A stretch of 64,000 bases of DNA from Flavobacteriales bacterium UBA6770 (GTDB taxonomy: Bacteria > Bacteroidota > Bacteroidia > Flavobacteriales_G > Salibacteraceae), in assembly GCA_905181875.1 (NCBI GenBank), contig CAJIZH010000006.1:124001-188000 (forward strand). The letters are read 5' to 3'. Position numbers and translations under genes: made by a program. The notes beneath the pieces are model-generated. The model was not told the DNA's origin. It did no database searches and saw only the letters and a program-made list of their open reading frames with translations. Every line of letters begins with the position of its first letter. Position 1 is the stretch's first letter. Of the stretch, positions 43,671 to 52,888 are shown piece after piece.

Positions 43671-43700
43671 TTTTATTATTGTCCTCTGCGTTTATCTACC

Positions 43701-43725
43701 GTCATTTCTGCGCAGGAATTATGAA
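43701..43725. repeat. GTCATTTCTGCGCAGGAAT palindromic repeat
   Basis: GTCATTTCTGCGCAGGAATTATGAA is a short near-palindrome centred on TGCGCA and belongs to the same dispersed family as the lon-hutI element. Confidence 0.6.
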
Positions 43726-43876
43726 CTACACTAAATAGGCATGAAAAGGAGAAATAGGTTTTACTTGATCTTATCCTCAAACCATTGTCCCTAAAATGCG
43801 TAACTATAAGTAGTAAGTATATACTCACAGTCAAGCTGAGAATGAAGATTTAATAAAGTAAGCAACAACATAACAA

Positions 43877-46147
43877 ATGGATAAAAAGCTCCACATATTC
43901 AGATTCTGGGTTCAGCGGGTGATTTTCTTTTTTCCTATTCAGCTTATTCTAGCGCATCTCAAGCGCAGTCATGTGCTGATTGTCTATTGGTTGGTGCTTT
44001 ATGGTTTAGTTTCAGGTCAAATCGCTGCCAAATACGGTATTCCAAATCTGTTGCTGTATCCAGAGTATCTGGGAGTCTCAAATTTTTTGTCTCACATTAT
44101 TTTAGGATTAGCCTTTGGCTCTTTTGTAATGTCTTTTCAGATAAGCTCCTACATAGTTTTTGGTTATCGATTTCCATTTATAGCCACTTTGAGCAAACCT
44201 TTCTTGAAGTACTCTCTAAACAATGCGTTAATTCCTTTAGTATTTACAGGGTTCTACTTTTCTTATTTCATTGATTTCCAGTTAAATAAAGAATTGCTTT
44301 CGCAATGGGATGTCGCTAAAAATAGTGCTGGTTTTCTGTCTGGAATGGCCTTCTTTTTAATTATAGGTTATTGGTATTTTTTGTCTACAAACAAAAGCAT
44401 TTTCGCCTTTATAGCTCCCAAAGCTTCGTTAGGCGATAGCAAATACGAGCCTATAAATTTATTGTTCGACAGTTCGGTAAAGTGGTATCAATTTTTGAAA
44501 CGCGATAGTGAGTGGAAAATTGAAACTTATTGGAGTGGTAATTTTAGTGTTAAAATAGCCCGAAGCAGTGCACATTATAATCGAGATACCCTCAAAAAAG
44601 TATTTGAGCAAAATCATTTCAATGCTTCTCTTTTTGAGATAGGAGCAATCTTTAGTTTGTTAATAGTGGGTGTTTTTATGGAATCACCCGTCTTCGCTAT
44701 TCCAGCTGGAGCAAGCATTCTATTGTTGTTTACAATGACACTTATGCTCTCTGGCGCTCTGCATAATTGGTTAAAAGGGTGGAGCGTTTTGGGGTTTGTT
44801 TTAATAATTCTCTTTGCAAACGGACTATCCAAAAACCCAAACATTAGAAAGGAAAACAAGGCCTATGGCCTTAACTATTCAGTAAAAGCCGTACCCTATA
44901 GTAATGGTGAAATAAGAATCCGATTGCTCGATGCAGAAGCTGTTCAGCAAAGTTTTGATAATGAGATTAAGGCATTAAACCAATGGAAGTCCAAAGAGAA
45001 ATCCAAAACACTTTTTATTATCAATACCAGTGGCGGCGGATTGCGCTCTGCCTTATGGACCTATTACTGTTTGGCGAACATAGATTCAGTGTCCAATCAG
45101 GCTATAATGAACAAAACACGATTCATTACAGGTGCTTCGGGCGGCATGATTGGTGCTTCCTATTATCGGGAATTACATTTAAGAAATCAATTGCTTGAAA
45201 ATTTCGATTTTTCGATTGACAGATACGGCAGTCTATTATCGAATGATTTGTTGAATTCCCTGTCTTTTTCTTGGGTTGTAAATGACATATTTAGAATGCG
45301 CACATTTGAAGTAAATGGGCAGTCCTTTTTTAAGGATCGTGCTTATTACTTTGAAAATCAATTGAATATAAATACTCAAGGACTTATAGATAAACCGTTG
45401 AGTTATTACCGAGATTTTACTCAAAATGGAAGTTTGCCTTTTTTATTATTAACGCCAACTATTATCAATGATGGCAGAAGATTAATGGTTTCTAGCCTAC
45501 CCTTGAACTTTATGTACAAACCGTATTTCGGTAAAGAAGGAATCCAAAATTCTAGGTTTATTGATTTCATTGATTTTCAGTCTTATTTTAAAAACCAAGG
45601 TGCCGATAGTTTGCGTTTTACTACCGCGCTTCGCATGAATTCTACCTTTCCATTTGTACTGCCAAATATCTACTTGCCAACCGAGCCAAAAATTCAAGTT
45701 ATGGATGCCGGTCTGCGTGATAATTTCGGTATGCTATCAACTACTCAATACTTACATGCAATGCAGGATTGGTTGGATACAGCGATTGAGAAAATTGTGA
45801 TCATTCGAATTTTTGATAAACCTAAAGAAATTGAAATAAGGGAAGACCCTTATCAGTCGTTGATACATTCAATTACAGCACCGGTAGATCATGTTTATTT
45901 GAATATGTTTAATACTCAACGATTGAGAGAAGATAATTTGCTAAATAATCTTCCACTGGTATTAAAGTCTAAACTAGAGATTATTGATTTTCCACTAGAA
46001 CTCGATGGCTCTAGAAACATTCCTTTGAGCTGGCAATTGACACAAAGCGACAAGAATTTGATCCGTGAGTCTTTTTTTTCACCTAAAAACGAATCTGCGA
46101 TAAATCTAGTTAAATACCACCTTTCGTATTCGTTCAAGACGTATTAA
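43877..46147 (+). CDS. Membrane-embedded patatin-like phospholipase
   Basis: 756 residues. The first half is membrane-bound: about five hydrophobic helices within 1-170 and about three more in 250-325. The second half is a patatin domain: NTSGGGLRSALW (oxyanion glycine-rich loop, about 382-393), the nucleophile Ser in ITGASGGMIGAS (about 420) and the catalytic Asp in VMDAGLRDNFG (about 609). The usual DGG/DGA is DAG here. It likely hydrolyses lipids at the inner membrane; substrate unknown. It stands in front of a TPR gene 28 nt downstream. Confidence 0.85.
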   Translation: MDKKLHIFRFWVQRVIFFFPIQLILAHLKRSHVLIVYWLVLYGLVSGQIAAKYGIPNLLLYPEYLGVSNFLSHIILGLAFGSFVMSFQISSYIVFGYRFPFIATLSKPFLKYSLNNALIPLVFTGFYFSYFIDFQLNKELLSQWDVAKNSAGFLSGMAFFLIIGYWYFLSTNKSIFAFIAPKASLGDSKYEPINLLFDSSVKWYQFLKRDSEWKIETYWSGNFSVKIARSSAHYNRDTLKKVFEQNHFNASLFEIGAIFSLLIVGVFMESPVFAIPAGASILLLFTMTLMLSGALHNWLKGWSVLGFVLIILFANGLSKNPNIRKENKAYGLNYSVKAVPYSNGEIRIRLLDAEAVQQSFDNEIKALNQWKSKEKSKTLFIINTSGGGLRSALWTYYCLANIDSVSNQAIMNKTRFITGASGGMIGASYYRELHLRNQLLENFDFSIDRYGSLLSNDLLNSLSFSWVVNDIFRMRTFEVNGQSFFKDRAYYFENQLNINTQGLIDKPLSYYRDFTQNGSLPFLLLTPTIINDGRRLMVSSLPLNFMYKPYFGKEGIQNSRFIDFIDFQSYFKNQGADSLRFTTALRMNSTFPFVLPNIYLPTEPKIQVMDAGLRDNFGMLSTTQYLHAMQDWLDTAIEKIVIIRIFDKPKEIEIREDPYQSLIHSITAPVDHVYLNMFNTQRLREDNLLNNLPLVLKSKLEIIDFPLELDGSRNIPLSWQLTQSDKNLIRESFFSPKNESAINLVKYHLSYSFKTY

Positions 46148-46175
46148 TTTTTAATTTTAACATTCAATTTTTAGG

Positions 46176-46520
46176 ATGATTAAACAAGATAGAATAGAGT
46201 TAATTAAAGAGATGCTTTCGACCAATTCTAAGGATCCCTTCCTGAATTATGCAGCTGCATTAGAGTATAGTAAGTTCGGTGATAAAGCAAAGGCAATTAG
46301 TCTTTTGGAAGATGTTGCTGATTTTGATCCTAAGTATTTAGGAACCTATTATCTGCTTGGGCAGATATACGAGGAGGTAGATCAGCTTGAAAAGGCGATA
46401 AATATTTACCGTCGAGGTAGAAAAATTGCCAACGAACAGAATAATAACAAGACTTTAGGCGAACTCAATGAAGCGTTAATGCTGATTGATGAGGAGTTTG
46501 ATGAAGCTTGGGAGGATTAA
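46176..46520 (+). CDS. Small TPR-repeat protein
   Basis: A 114-residue cytoplasmic protein with about two and a half tetratricopeptide repeats: PFLNYAAALEYSKFGDKAKAISLLEDVADFDP and LGTYYLLGQIYEEVDQLEKAINIYRRG. TPRs mediate protein-protein contacts; no partner can be named. An acidic C-terminus (DEEFDEAWED) ends the protein. It follows the patatin gene by 28 nt on the same strand, so they may be one unit. Confidence 0.85.
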   Translation: MIKQDRIELIKEMLSTNSKDPFLNYAAALEYSKFGDKAKAISLLEDVADFDPKYLGTYYLLGQIYEEVDQLEKAINIYRRGRKIANEQNNNKTLGELNEALMLIDEEFDEAWED

Positions 46521-46687
46521 TTCTTTAGTTTATTCCTTCATTATTTATACCATTTCTTCTTATCAGAGCGTGAATCCCTCTTTGTATTTAAGAGATTCAT
46601 GGACGACTGAACCCGTTTACAACTGACCGGGAATTACGATTAAGGAGTGTGAATTTTCCTCTCGTCGTTATGTCAAAACAATTCAGC

Positions 46688-47605
46688 CTAACGCTCAATT
46701 TTAAAGGTTTTTCCTTCAATTGCTAGCTCAGTATTCTCAAAAATAGTTTGCGCTTCTGCTTTAATCGGTTCTAGCTGCGTATATCGCGTGCTAAAGTGAC
46801 CCAATACCAATTTCTTGCAATTTGTTTTAAGAGCGATTTCTGCTGCTTGTAGATTAGTTGTGTGGAAAGTATCGGCTGCTCGTTGGGCGGCATCGCCCAT
46901 AAATGTCGATTCGTGATAGAGAATATCACTATCCTTTATCGCTTCATAGTAAGAATCCTTTGGCTTGGTGTCAGTAATAAATGCATACTTACGAAGCGAT
47001 AGTGGAGCCTCTGTTGCATCAGCTGCATAAATTGTTTCTTTTGCTCTGTGAATGTCTTTTCCCTGTTTTAATAATTTTATTTCTTCAACTCCCAGTTTCA
47101 AGGATTGAAGACTATCTTTTTTGATATTCAGGGGTTTTTCGGTTTCTCGAAAAATAAATCCAAAACACGGAATTCGATGATCTACGGGAGTGGCAGTTAC
47201 TTCAACGTTGTGATCTTTTAGAATAACAGATTCTGTTTCATCGTCCAGATAATTGTAATGAATTTCATATTTCAGTTTGGTATTTGATACTGAAAGCTGT
47301 AGATTAAGTATTTCTCGCAGCATTCTGTTAGCGTGAATAGTAAGCGTGCTTTCTCTTCCCAGTAAATGCATGGTATTTAGCAAGCCAATAAGTCCGAAAT
47401 AATGATCGCCATGCAAGTGAGAAATGAAAATATGTTCGATACGTTGGAACTTGATTCCGAACTTTCTCATTTGAATTTGAGCACCTTCACCGCAGTCAAT
47501 TAAATAGTAATGGTGATTAATATTCAGTAATTGACTAGTCGGATGTCGCGTAGGCGTAGGAACAGCAGAATTAGAGCCGAGAATGGTAATTTCAAATGGA
47601 GTCAT
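46688..47605 (-). CDS. rnz: Ribonuclease Z
   Basis: A 305-residue metallo-beta-lactamase fold endonuclease that matures tRNA 3' ends. Motif II FISHLHGDHYFGLIGLL (about 59-75) binds two zinc ions; LIDCGEGAQIQM (about 35-46) precedes it, and further His/Asp ligands are in TPVDHRIPCFGF and AFITDTKP, with the C-terminal LVLGHFSTRY (about 271). It overlaps the stop of the T9SS gene by one base (TAATG) and is the last gene of the pyrR-pyrB-STAS run. Confidence 0.95.
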   Translation of the reverse strand: MTPFEITILGSNSAVPTPTRHPTSQLLNINHHYYLIDCGEGAQIQMRKFGIKFQRIEHIFISHLHGDHYFGLIGLLNTMHLLGRESTLTIHANRMLREILNLQLSVSNTKLKYEIHYNYLDDETESVILKDHNVEVTATPVDHRIPCFGFIFRETEKPLNIKKDSLQSLKLGVEEIKLLKQGKDIHRAKETIYAADATEAPLSLRKYAFITDTKPKDSYYEAIKDSDILYHESTFMGDAAQRAADTFHTTNLQAAEIALKTNCKKLVLGHFSTRYTQLEPIKAEAQTIFENTELAIEGKTFKIER

Positions 47606-48324
47606 TAGTGCTGAATAGTAATTTTGTTAAACAGCATCTTATCGTCAATTTGATACTTGACGATGTATAACCCGTTTTCAATATCTTGTGCAGGAACTTG
47701 AACGTTTTCTTCGTTTGAATTAAAGTTGAAAGTCTTTACTAACTCACCATGCAAATCCAGCAATTCTATTGATAAGGTATTGTACAAATGCCTTCCAAAG
47801 TCAAAGGAAATAAGATCACTTGCAGGGTTCGGGTAAACAGTAATAGACTCATTTTTTGGTGTTTCAATAGATAATGTAGCAGAATCAAACAAATTAAATT
47901 CGACTTCAATAATGGTATCAAAACTTACAATACTAGTTTCGAAGAAGAGTTTAAGAGTGATCGTTTTTTGATTAGCCTCTTTTGGATCATTGGCCAGCCC
48001 TTTAATTTGAATGCAATTATTTGTACCTCCAAGAAATATGCAGTTTGATGGTTTGCACAAATAACTTAAACCCTCATAAAGATTAGGAACGTCTTTAATT
48101 GTAACCTGATTAATTGCGAACCCTTGAATTTCAGCAGGTACAACAATTGTCAAAGTTTCATCATAGACGCTATCGATCCATGCATCTGGAATTTTGTTTT
48201 TTCCTAAGCTTGAATAGGCTCCAAATTCGGTAAACGTATTGTCTGGTTTGCATTGTGCGAAAGTATTAGCAGAAAAAAAACTGAAAGTCAATAGTAAAGC
48301 TGCTAATTTCATCTTTGCCCTCAT
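47605..48324 (-). CDS. Small T9SS type A secreted protein
   Basis: 239 residues: a signal peptide (MKLAALLLTFSFFSANTFAQ after a four-residue MRAK lead; the second ATG may be the start), a beta-rich region of about 130 residues with four cysteines (LCKPSNCIFLGGTNNC), and a type A sorting domain from about 162 (ITVYPNPASDLISFDFG) to the end (DKMLFNKITIQH). The role of the body is unknown. It sits between STAS and rnz with one-base overlaps on both sides, an unusual place for a secreted protein. Confidence 0.82.
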   Translation of the reverse strand: MRAKMKLAALLLTFSFFSANTFAQCKPDNTFTEFGAYSSLGKNKIPDAWIDSVYDETLTIVVPAEIQGFAINQVTIKDVPNLYEGLSYLCKPSNCIFLGGTNNCIQIKGLANDPKEANQKTITLKLFFETSIVSFDTIIEVEFNLFDSATLSIETPKNESITVYPNPASDLISFDFGRHLYNTLSIELLDLHGELVKTFNFNSNEENVQVPAQDIENGLYIVKYQIDDKMLFNKITIQH

Positions 48325-48692
48325 TATTCAAATCCTTTTTCAATTTCATGCATCATTATTAAATCTAACGCTTCAGGCATGCTGGGGGTTAAGCTCAATA
48401 TGGTGTCTAACTTTGAAAGATTAATAAGTTTGGAGACCAACTCCTTTGCTCCAGAAACAACCAATAACCCATTATTTATTTTTGCAGCACGATGGCCTAC
48501 CAATATTGCACTTAAACCACTCGAATCGCAATACTCACAATTGGAAATATCTAATAGTAAATTATTCAATTTGCCCTCTTCGATTGCGGTATTGAAATGA
48601 TTCTTTAGTTCTGGAGAAATTGCTGAATTGAGCTTAGAGGCTTCAATGGTGATGGCGGTGCAATGCTCTAGTTTTTCTATTTTAAATTCCAT
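48324..48692 (-). CDS. STAS-domain anti-anti-sigma-like protein
   Basis: A 122-residue STAS protein. The phosphorylation site is the conserved serine pair in NCEYCDSSGLSAILVGHRA (about 49-67). STAS proteins act as anti-anti-sigma factors or regulators. No cognate kinase/anti-sigma gene is nearby. In many Bacteroidota a STAS gene precedes rnz, which suggests a link with tRNA processing or stress, but no mechanism can be named from the sequence. It follows pyrB by 56 nt. Confidence 0.88.
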   Translation of the reverse strand: MEFKIEKLEHCTAITIEASKLNSAISPELKNHFNTAIEEGKLNNLLLDISNCEYCDSSGLSAILVGHRAAKINNGLLVVSGAKELVSKLINLSKLDTILSLTPSMPEALDLIMMHEIEKGFE

Positions 48693-48748
48693 AGTTGTTT
48701 TTACTCTTGATTCTCAAAATTAATAAAAGGATGCTATAAAATTGCTTT

Positions 48749-49684
48749 CTACTGCGGTCTATCAATTTTCTGCGCCAAAAGGTATAAAATAGCCATTCTG
48801 ACTGCAACCCCATTTTCAACTTGATCAAGAATTATTGCCTGCTCTGAGTCCGCAATTGCACTAGAAATTTCTACACCGCGATTTATTGGTCCTGGGTGCA
48901 TTATGGTTATTGGCTTTTTTAGTTCTTTCAGTATTTGATCAGTTAATCCAAATTGCATGGTATATTCTCGCAGGCTTGGAAAGTAGCTAATATCCAATCG
49001 TTCCATTTGAATACGCAGCATATTTGCAACATCGCACCAGTTTAGGGCTTTTCTTAAATCTGTTTCGACTTTTACACCCATTTTGTCAATGTACTTTGGT
49101 AGTAGTGTTTTCGGCCCGCAAACCATTACTTCCGCACCCATTTTTTGCAAACAAAATATGTTACTCATTGCAACACGGGAATGCAAAATATCACCTACTA
49201 TAACCACTTTTTTACCAGCAACATCTCCCAGTTTTTCTCGAATAGAATACGAATCGAGCAATGCTTGTGTTGGATGCTCATGCGCTCCGTCACCAGCATT
49301 TATGATTCTGCTATTAACGCGTTGACTCAGAAATACACTAGCACCAGGATTCGGGTGTCGCATTACGACCATATCAACTTTCATCGCCAATATGTTGTTT
49401 ACAGTATCTACTAAAGTCTCACCTTTGCTTACTGATGATGATCCCGCTGAGAAATTGATAACATCTGCAGAAAGCCTTTTTTCTGCCAGCTCAAAAGATA
49501 GTTTAGTTCTTGTTGAGTTTTCAAAAAACAAGTTGGCTATTGTAATATCTCTTAAAGTTGGTACTTTTTTGATTGGACGATTGATAACTTGCTTAAAATT
49601 ATCTGCCGTAGCAAATATGAGTTGAATATCCCTTTCTGTAAGTGATTTAATTCCAATTAAATGTTCTACACTTAATTCACTCAT
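48749..49684 (-). CDS. pyrB: Aspartate carbamoyltransferase catalytic subunit
   Basis: Joins carbamoyl phosphate and aspartate in pyrimidine synthesis. The 311 residues carry the carbamoyl-phosphate motif FFENSTRTKLSFELA (about 53-67), HPTQALLDSYSI (about 137), and MHPGPINRGVEIS (about 263-275). The dihydroorotase (pyrC) and regulatory pyrI genes are not adjacent. It overlaps pyrR by 4 nt (ATGA), so both are co-translated, as in many bacteria with PyrR control. Confidence 0.97.
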   Translation of the reverse strand: MSELSVEHLIGIKSLTERDIQLIFATADNFKQVINRPIKKVPTLRDITIANLFFENSTRTKLSFELAEKRLSADVINFSAGSSSVSKGETLVDTVNNILAMKVDMVVMRHPNPGASVFLSQRVNSRIINAGDGAHEHPTQALLDSYSIREKLGDVAGKKVVIVGDILHSRVAMSNIFCLQKMGAEVMVCGPKTLLPKYIDKMGVKVETDLRKALNWCDVANMLRIQMERLDISYFPSLREYTMQFGLTDQILKELKKPITIMHPGPINRGVEISSAIADSEQAIILDQVENGVAVRMAILYLLAQKIDRPQ

Positions 49685-50229
49685 TTTTCTTCAATAGTAT
49701 ACAGTTGAACTTCGTCTTTTCCTTCTTTTTCGTCCCAGCTCATTATCACCCTTTCCGAGTTTAATGAGTCTACACGACTTCCTACATATTCAGGTTGAAT
49801 TGGTAAATGCCTTTTAAACCTTCTATCAATAAACACTAATAACTCAACTTGAATTGGGCGACCAAAATCGAGTAGGGCATCCATTGCAGAGCGCACACTT
49901 CGACCGGTATACAGTACATCGTCTACCAAAACAATTCTGCGTCCTTCAATGCTGTGTTCCATATTGGTCCGGCTTGCCACAATGGGTGAATTTCCTCTAC
50001 GAAAATCATCTCGATAAAATGTAATATCAATGGAACCCGTTTTAGGATTAATGTCCGGCTTGATCTCTTTTAGCTTGGCTATAATTCTATCCAACAAAAA
50101 CGTTCCACGCGGCTGAAGTGCAATAAGAATTGTATTGCTGAAATCTTGGTGGTTTTCAATAAGTTGGTAGCAAAGACGAGTGATAGTTAAATTAACGCCC
50201 TTATTATCTATTATAGTCCTGCTCTGCAT
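49681..50229 (-). CDS. pyrR: Bifunctional pyrimidine operon regulator / uracil phosphoribosyltransferase PyrR
   Basis: PyrR binds RNA and UMP to attenuate pyr gene transcription and can act as uracil phosphoribosyltransferase. The 182 residues show the PRPP motif RRIVLVDDVLYTGRSVRSA (about 96-114) and the conserved LIALQPRGTFLLDRI region. The track start (50256) adds nine residues, but a TATATTTG promoter element lies within that extension, so the ATG at 50227-50229 (MQSRTIIDNKGV) is the true start. No anti-terminator structure was seen in the short leader. Confidence 0.95.
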   Translation of the reverse strand: MQSRTIIDNKGVNLTITRLCYQLIENHQDFSNTILIALQPRGTFLLDRIIAKLKEIKPDINPKTGSIDITFYRDDFRRGNSPIVASRTNMEHSIEGRRIVLVDDVLYTGRSVRSAMDALLDFGRPIQVELLVFIDRRFKRHLPIQPEYVGSRVDSLNSERVIMSWDEKEGKDEVQLYTIEEK

Positions 50230-50238
50230 TTCAAGGGC

Positions 50239-50246
50239 CAAATATA
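50239..50246 (-). promoter_or_regulatory. -7 promoter element of the pyrR-pyrB operon
   Basis: TATATTTG on the minus strand matches TAnnTTTG and ends 9 nt before the pyrR ATG at 50229. It decides between the two possible starts. Confidence 0.55.
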
Positions 50247-50377
50247 ACTTTTTCACTTAGTTCATTGTCTTGTTTTCTAACATAAGCATCTAAAAATAGT
50301 TTCTTGTAACACTCTTGTACGCCTTCTAAGAAAAGCACCCTATTTTTACGCCAATATAAATTCAAAATAGCGCACAG

Positions 50378-51427
50378 ATGTATACTCAAAGAAGATTTCC
50401 TTTTAAAAGCATGATTATTTGGACAAAAAGAGAACTTTTCTTTTTTGTTGGAATGGCTGCAATTTTTACAGTTCTGTACGAATTATTGGGCGTAAAATGG
50501 TTGCAAGTTCCCTTAGCTCCAGTAGGCTTAATAGGCACTGCTGTAGCTTTTATGGTTGGTTTTCAAAACAATGCTGCTTACGATAGAATTTGGGAAGCAC
50601 GTAAAATTTGGGGAGGAATTGTAAACACCTCACGCTCTCTAATAATTACAATAAAAGACAGTTTTTATCTGCATCGGACGGAGGCGATTCAGGATGAAAC
50701 CTCTGAATTGAAAATAATAACGCACCGGCATATTGCTTGGCTCAATGCATTGCGTTTTGCTATGCGTGCAAAGAAACCTTGGGAGGCTTCTTATGAAATC
50801 ATGCATAAAAAAGAGCATTCTACTTATCATGTTCCTGAATTTGAAACTGAATTAGAAGATGAATTAAAATCTCACTTATCTATTGAAGAACTTAAACAGG
50901 TTATGGCTGCTGATCATAAACCTAATACTATAATTGCTCTGCAATCCCAGCATTTGAGAAGGTTGACTAATGAAAAAAAACTTTGGGATTTTTCTTACCT
51001 AAATATTCAAGGACTCTTGCAAGAATTAACCATGCTTCAAGGTAAGTCAGAACGGATTAAAAACTTTCCTTATCCAAAACAATACGGAAGCATTGGTTAT
51101 CATTTCGTCCACATTTTTATGTGGTTACTGCCAATGGCAATTATTCCTACGTTTGCCACTATGGGTGTTGGAATAGCTGAAACGAATCCATTTATAGGCA
51201 AGTACTTTGTTTGGTTTAATATTCCCTTTACTATAATTGTAATATGGGTGTTTAATACCATGCTAAGAGTAGGATTGGCTGGAGAAAATCCTTTTGAGGG
51301 CTCACCGAACGATGTGCCAATATCAAATATAGCTAGAGGTATTACACGCGATATTCTACAATTGGTAGATGAGGATCCTTCTAAAATTCCGCCCCTAATC
51401 GATAACAAAAACGATATTCAGATGTGA
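50378..51427 (+). CDS. Bestrophin-family anion channel
   Basis: A 349-residue membrane protein of the bestrophin/UPF0187 family. Membrane helices lie near 22-40, 45-63 (PLAPVGLIGTAVAFMVGF), 245-265 and 282-298. The signature QNNAAYDRIWEARKIWGGIVN (about 66-86) is clear. Bacterial bestrophins form pentameric ion channels; the ion is not certain. It is divergent from pyrR and is followed by a region without clear genes. Confidence 0.9.
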   Translation: MYTQRRFPFKSMIIWTKRELFFFVGMAAIFTVLYELLGVKWLQVPLAPVGLIGTAVAFMVGFQNNAAYDRIWEARKIWGGIVNTSRSLIITIKDSFYLHRTEAIQDETSELKIITHRHIAWLNALRFAMRAKKPWEASYEIMHKKEHSTYHVPEFETELEDELKSHLSIEELKQVMAADHKPNTIIALQSQHLRRLTNEKKLWDFSYLNIQGLLQELTMLQGKSERIKNFPYPKQYGSIGYHFVHIFMWLLPMAIIPTFATMGVGIAETNPFIGKYFVWFNIPFTIIVIWVFNTMLRVGLAGENPFEGSPNDVPISNIARGITRDILQLVDEDPSKIPPLIDNKNDIQM

Positions 51428-51458
51428 TTAAGCAATGGTGTTAATTCTGATTCATTTT

Positions 51459-51689
51459 TTAAAAGATTTGAAATTCAGCTTCTACCATTTCCTTTTTTGA
51501 AAGTGTATTGTCTTGATCAATTAAATAGACGGTATCAGCAAACAAATGATTTACAAAATGAAAGTTATCGAATTTTATATTCGATTTTAATGCACCAACA
51601 GCACAATGAATATCGAGTTTTGTTGGTTGTAATTTATTCATTTTATTTTTGATAGGCTCAGTCACTTTATAAATTAAACCTTCAAACAC
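51459..51689 (-). CDS. Doubtful small ORF, possibly a gene remnant
   Basis: A 76-residue frame with plausible codon use and a soluble, mixed composition (YLIDQDNTLSKKEMVEAEFQ near the end). No family, signal peptide or membrane segment is seen, and no promoter. It may be real, a fragment of a larger gene or chance. Confidence 0.3.
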   Translation of the reverse strand: MFEGLIYKVTEPIKNKMNKLQPTKLDIHCAVGALKSNIKFDNFHFVNHLFADTVYLIDQDNTLSKKEMVEAEFQIF

Positions 51690-52054
51690 CCATCTGCTTG
51701 ATTTTATTAACAGAAAATTAAAACAGCAATTAAGAGGATAATTAGAGGAATGGCTGTAAACTTTCTATTTTGAATTCTCTTGTTGTTAGCTTTAATCTCT
51801 GCTCTAATTATCTAGAGCTGTTCTGGAATAGCTGTTTTTGAATCTAAACTTTTATATTTACTAGAATTCAAGTATTTATTTCGCAGATAGCAATAATCCT
51901 TATTACGCAAAAGCGCTCTGTTACTTTTAATAACAGAAATCATGTTGAAATCTGAAATTCTCCTCCAATAAATACAAATTTATTTTTTTAATAAGCTTCT
52001 TAAAATTTAAATAAGTTTCTTTATCGTATTATTGCAATATAAGGATTAATAAAC
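51690..52054. other. AT-rich intergenic region upstream of the ars operon
   Basis: No gene is seen. The last 35 bases hold a perfect 10-bp palindrome close to the ArsR start (see the operator entry). Confidence 0.5.
52030..52039. promoter_or_regulatory. Candidate ArsR operator
   Basis: TATTGCAATA is a perfect palindrome 15 nt before the ArsR start codon, within an AT-rich stretch. Its position fits autoregulation, but ArsR sites vary, so this is only a candidate. Confidence 0.4.
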
Positions 52055-52387
52055 ATGGGGATAACAAAAAGCAACCTCTTTACTGAAGAACAGAACGCCT
52101 TAGCCAATGCATTAAAAGCACTTGGACATCCTGCGCGTGTTGCCATCCTACAACATTTAATAAAAGCCAATGCATGTATTAATGGAGACTTAGTAGAAGA
52201 GATTGGATTAGCACAAGCCACAGTGAGTCAGCACTTAAGGGAGTTAAAGGACTTGGGGATTATTCAAGGAACGATAGAAGGTGTATCGGTTAGTTATTGT
52301 ATCAACCCAGTGCGTTGGAATGAGATTGCCCTATTGCTGAATGGTTTATTCGATCAAATAAATGTAAACGGCGAAAGCTGTTGCTAA
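52055..52387 (+). CDS. arsR: ArsR/SmtB-family metalloregulator
   Basis: A 110-residue winged helix-turn-helix repressor. The family opening LANALKALGHPARVAILQHLIKANAC (about 12-37) and the recognition helix LAQATVSQHLRELKDLGIIQ (about 57-76) are clear. Cys residues (ACINGDL near 37; a C-terminal CC) could bind arsenite; the classical ELCVCDL pair is not present. It is first in a five-gene set and should repress it until arsenite binds. Confidence 0.92.
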   Translation: MGITKSNLFTEEQNALANALKALGHPARVAILQHLIKANACINGDLVEEIGLAQATVSQHLRELKDLGIIQGTIEGVSVSYCINPVRWNEIALLLNGLFDQINVNGESCC

Positions 52388-52398
52388 AATAAAAACAG

Positions 52399-52875
52399 AT
52401 GAAATTATCAGAATTAAAGAACAGCTTAGAAGGCTTAGAAATAGTCAAATTTCAATTGCCTAATGGACAACTGATAGAATCACATTTTCATGTAACCGAA
52501 GTAGGCGAAATTGAAAAACGGTTTATCGATTGCGGCGGAATAATGAGAAAAGAGAATACGGTAAATTTTCAATTGTGGTCTTCAGATGATTTTGATCACC
52601 GCTTAGGCGCTCAAAAGTTGAATTCAATTATTGAGTTGTCTGAAAAACAATTGCTCATTGGTAATCATGAAATAGAAGTAGAGTATCAACAAGAAACGAT
52701 TGGTAAATACGGTTTGGAATTCAATTCAGATCAAAGCGTTTTTATGCTTACCGAAAAGCAAACCGACTGTTTAGCCAAAGACAATTGCGGAATTCCTGAA
52801 ACAAAAGAAAAAGTAGAACTATCGGCATTGGTTAATTCTGATGCTGCTTGCACACCAGGTGGTGGTTGCTGCTAG
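52399..52875 (+). CDS. DUF6428 family protein of the ars operon
   Basis: A 158-residue protein of the DUF6428 family, which is found next to ArsR/ArsC genes in Bacteroidota. No catalytic motif is clear. It contains ESHFHVTEVGEI (about 27-38) and ends with CTPGGGCC, a cysteine cluster that could bind metal or arsenite. It lies between arsR (11 nt upstream) and arsC, which starts 13 nt after its stop. Its role is unknown. Confidence 0.85.
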   Translation: MKLSELKNSLEGLEIVKFQLPNGQLIESHFHVTEVGEIEKRFIDCGGIMRKENTVNFQLWSSDDFDHRLGAQKLNSIIELSEKQLLIGNHEIEVEYQQETIGKYGLEFNSDQSVFMLTEKQTDCLAKDNCGIPETKEKVELSALVNSDAACTPGGGCC

Positions 52876-52888
52876 AGATTTACATAAT

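Larger units (their letters stand above)
43544..43876. other. Intergenic region with two repeat elements
   Basis: Holds an imperfect inverted repeat of about 115 bases and a short GTCATTTC palindrome (see repeat entries). No gene is seen. Confidence 0.55.
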
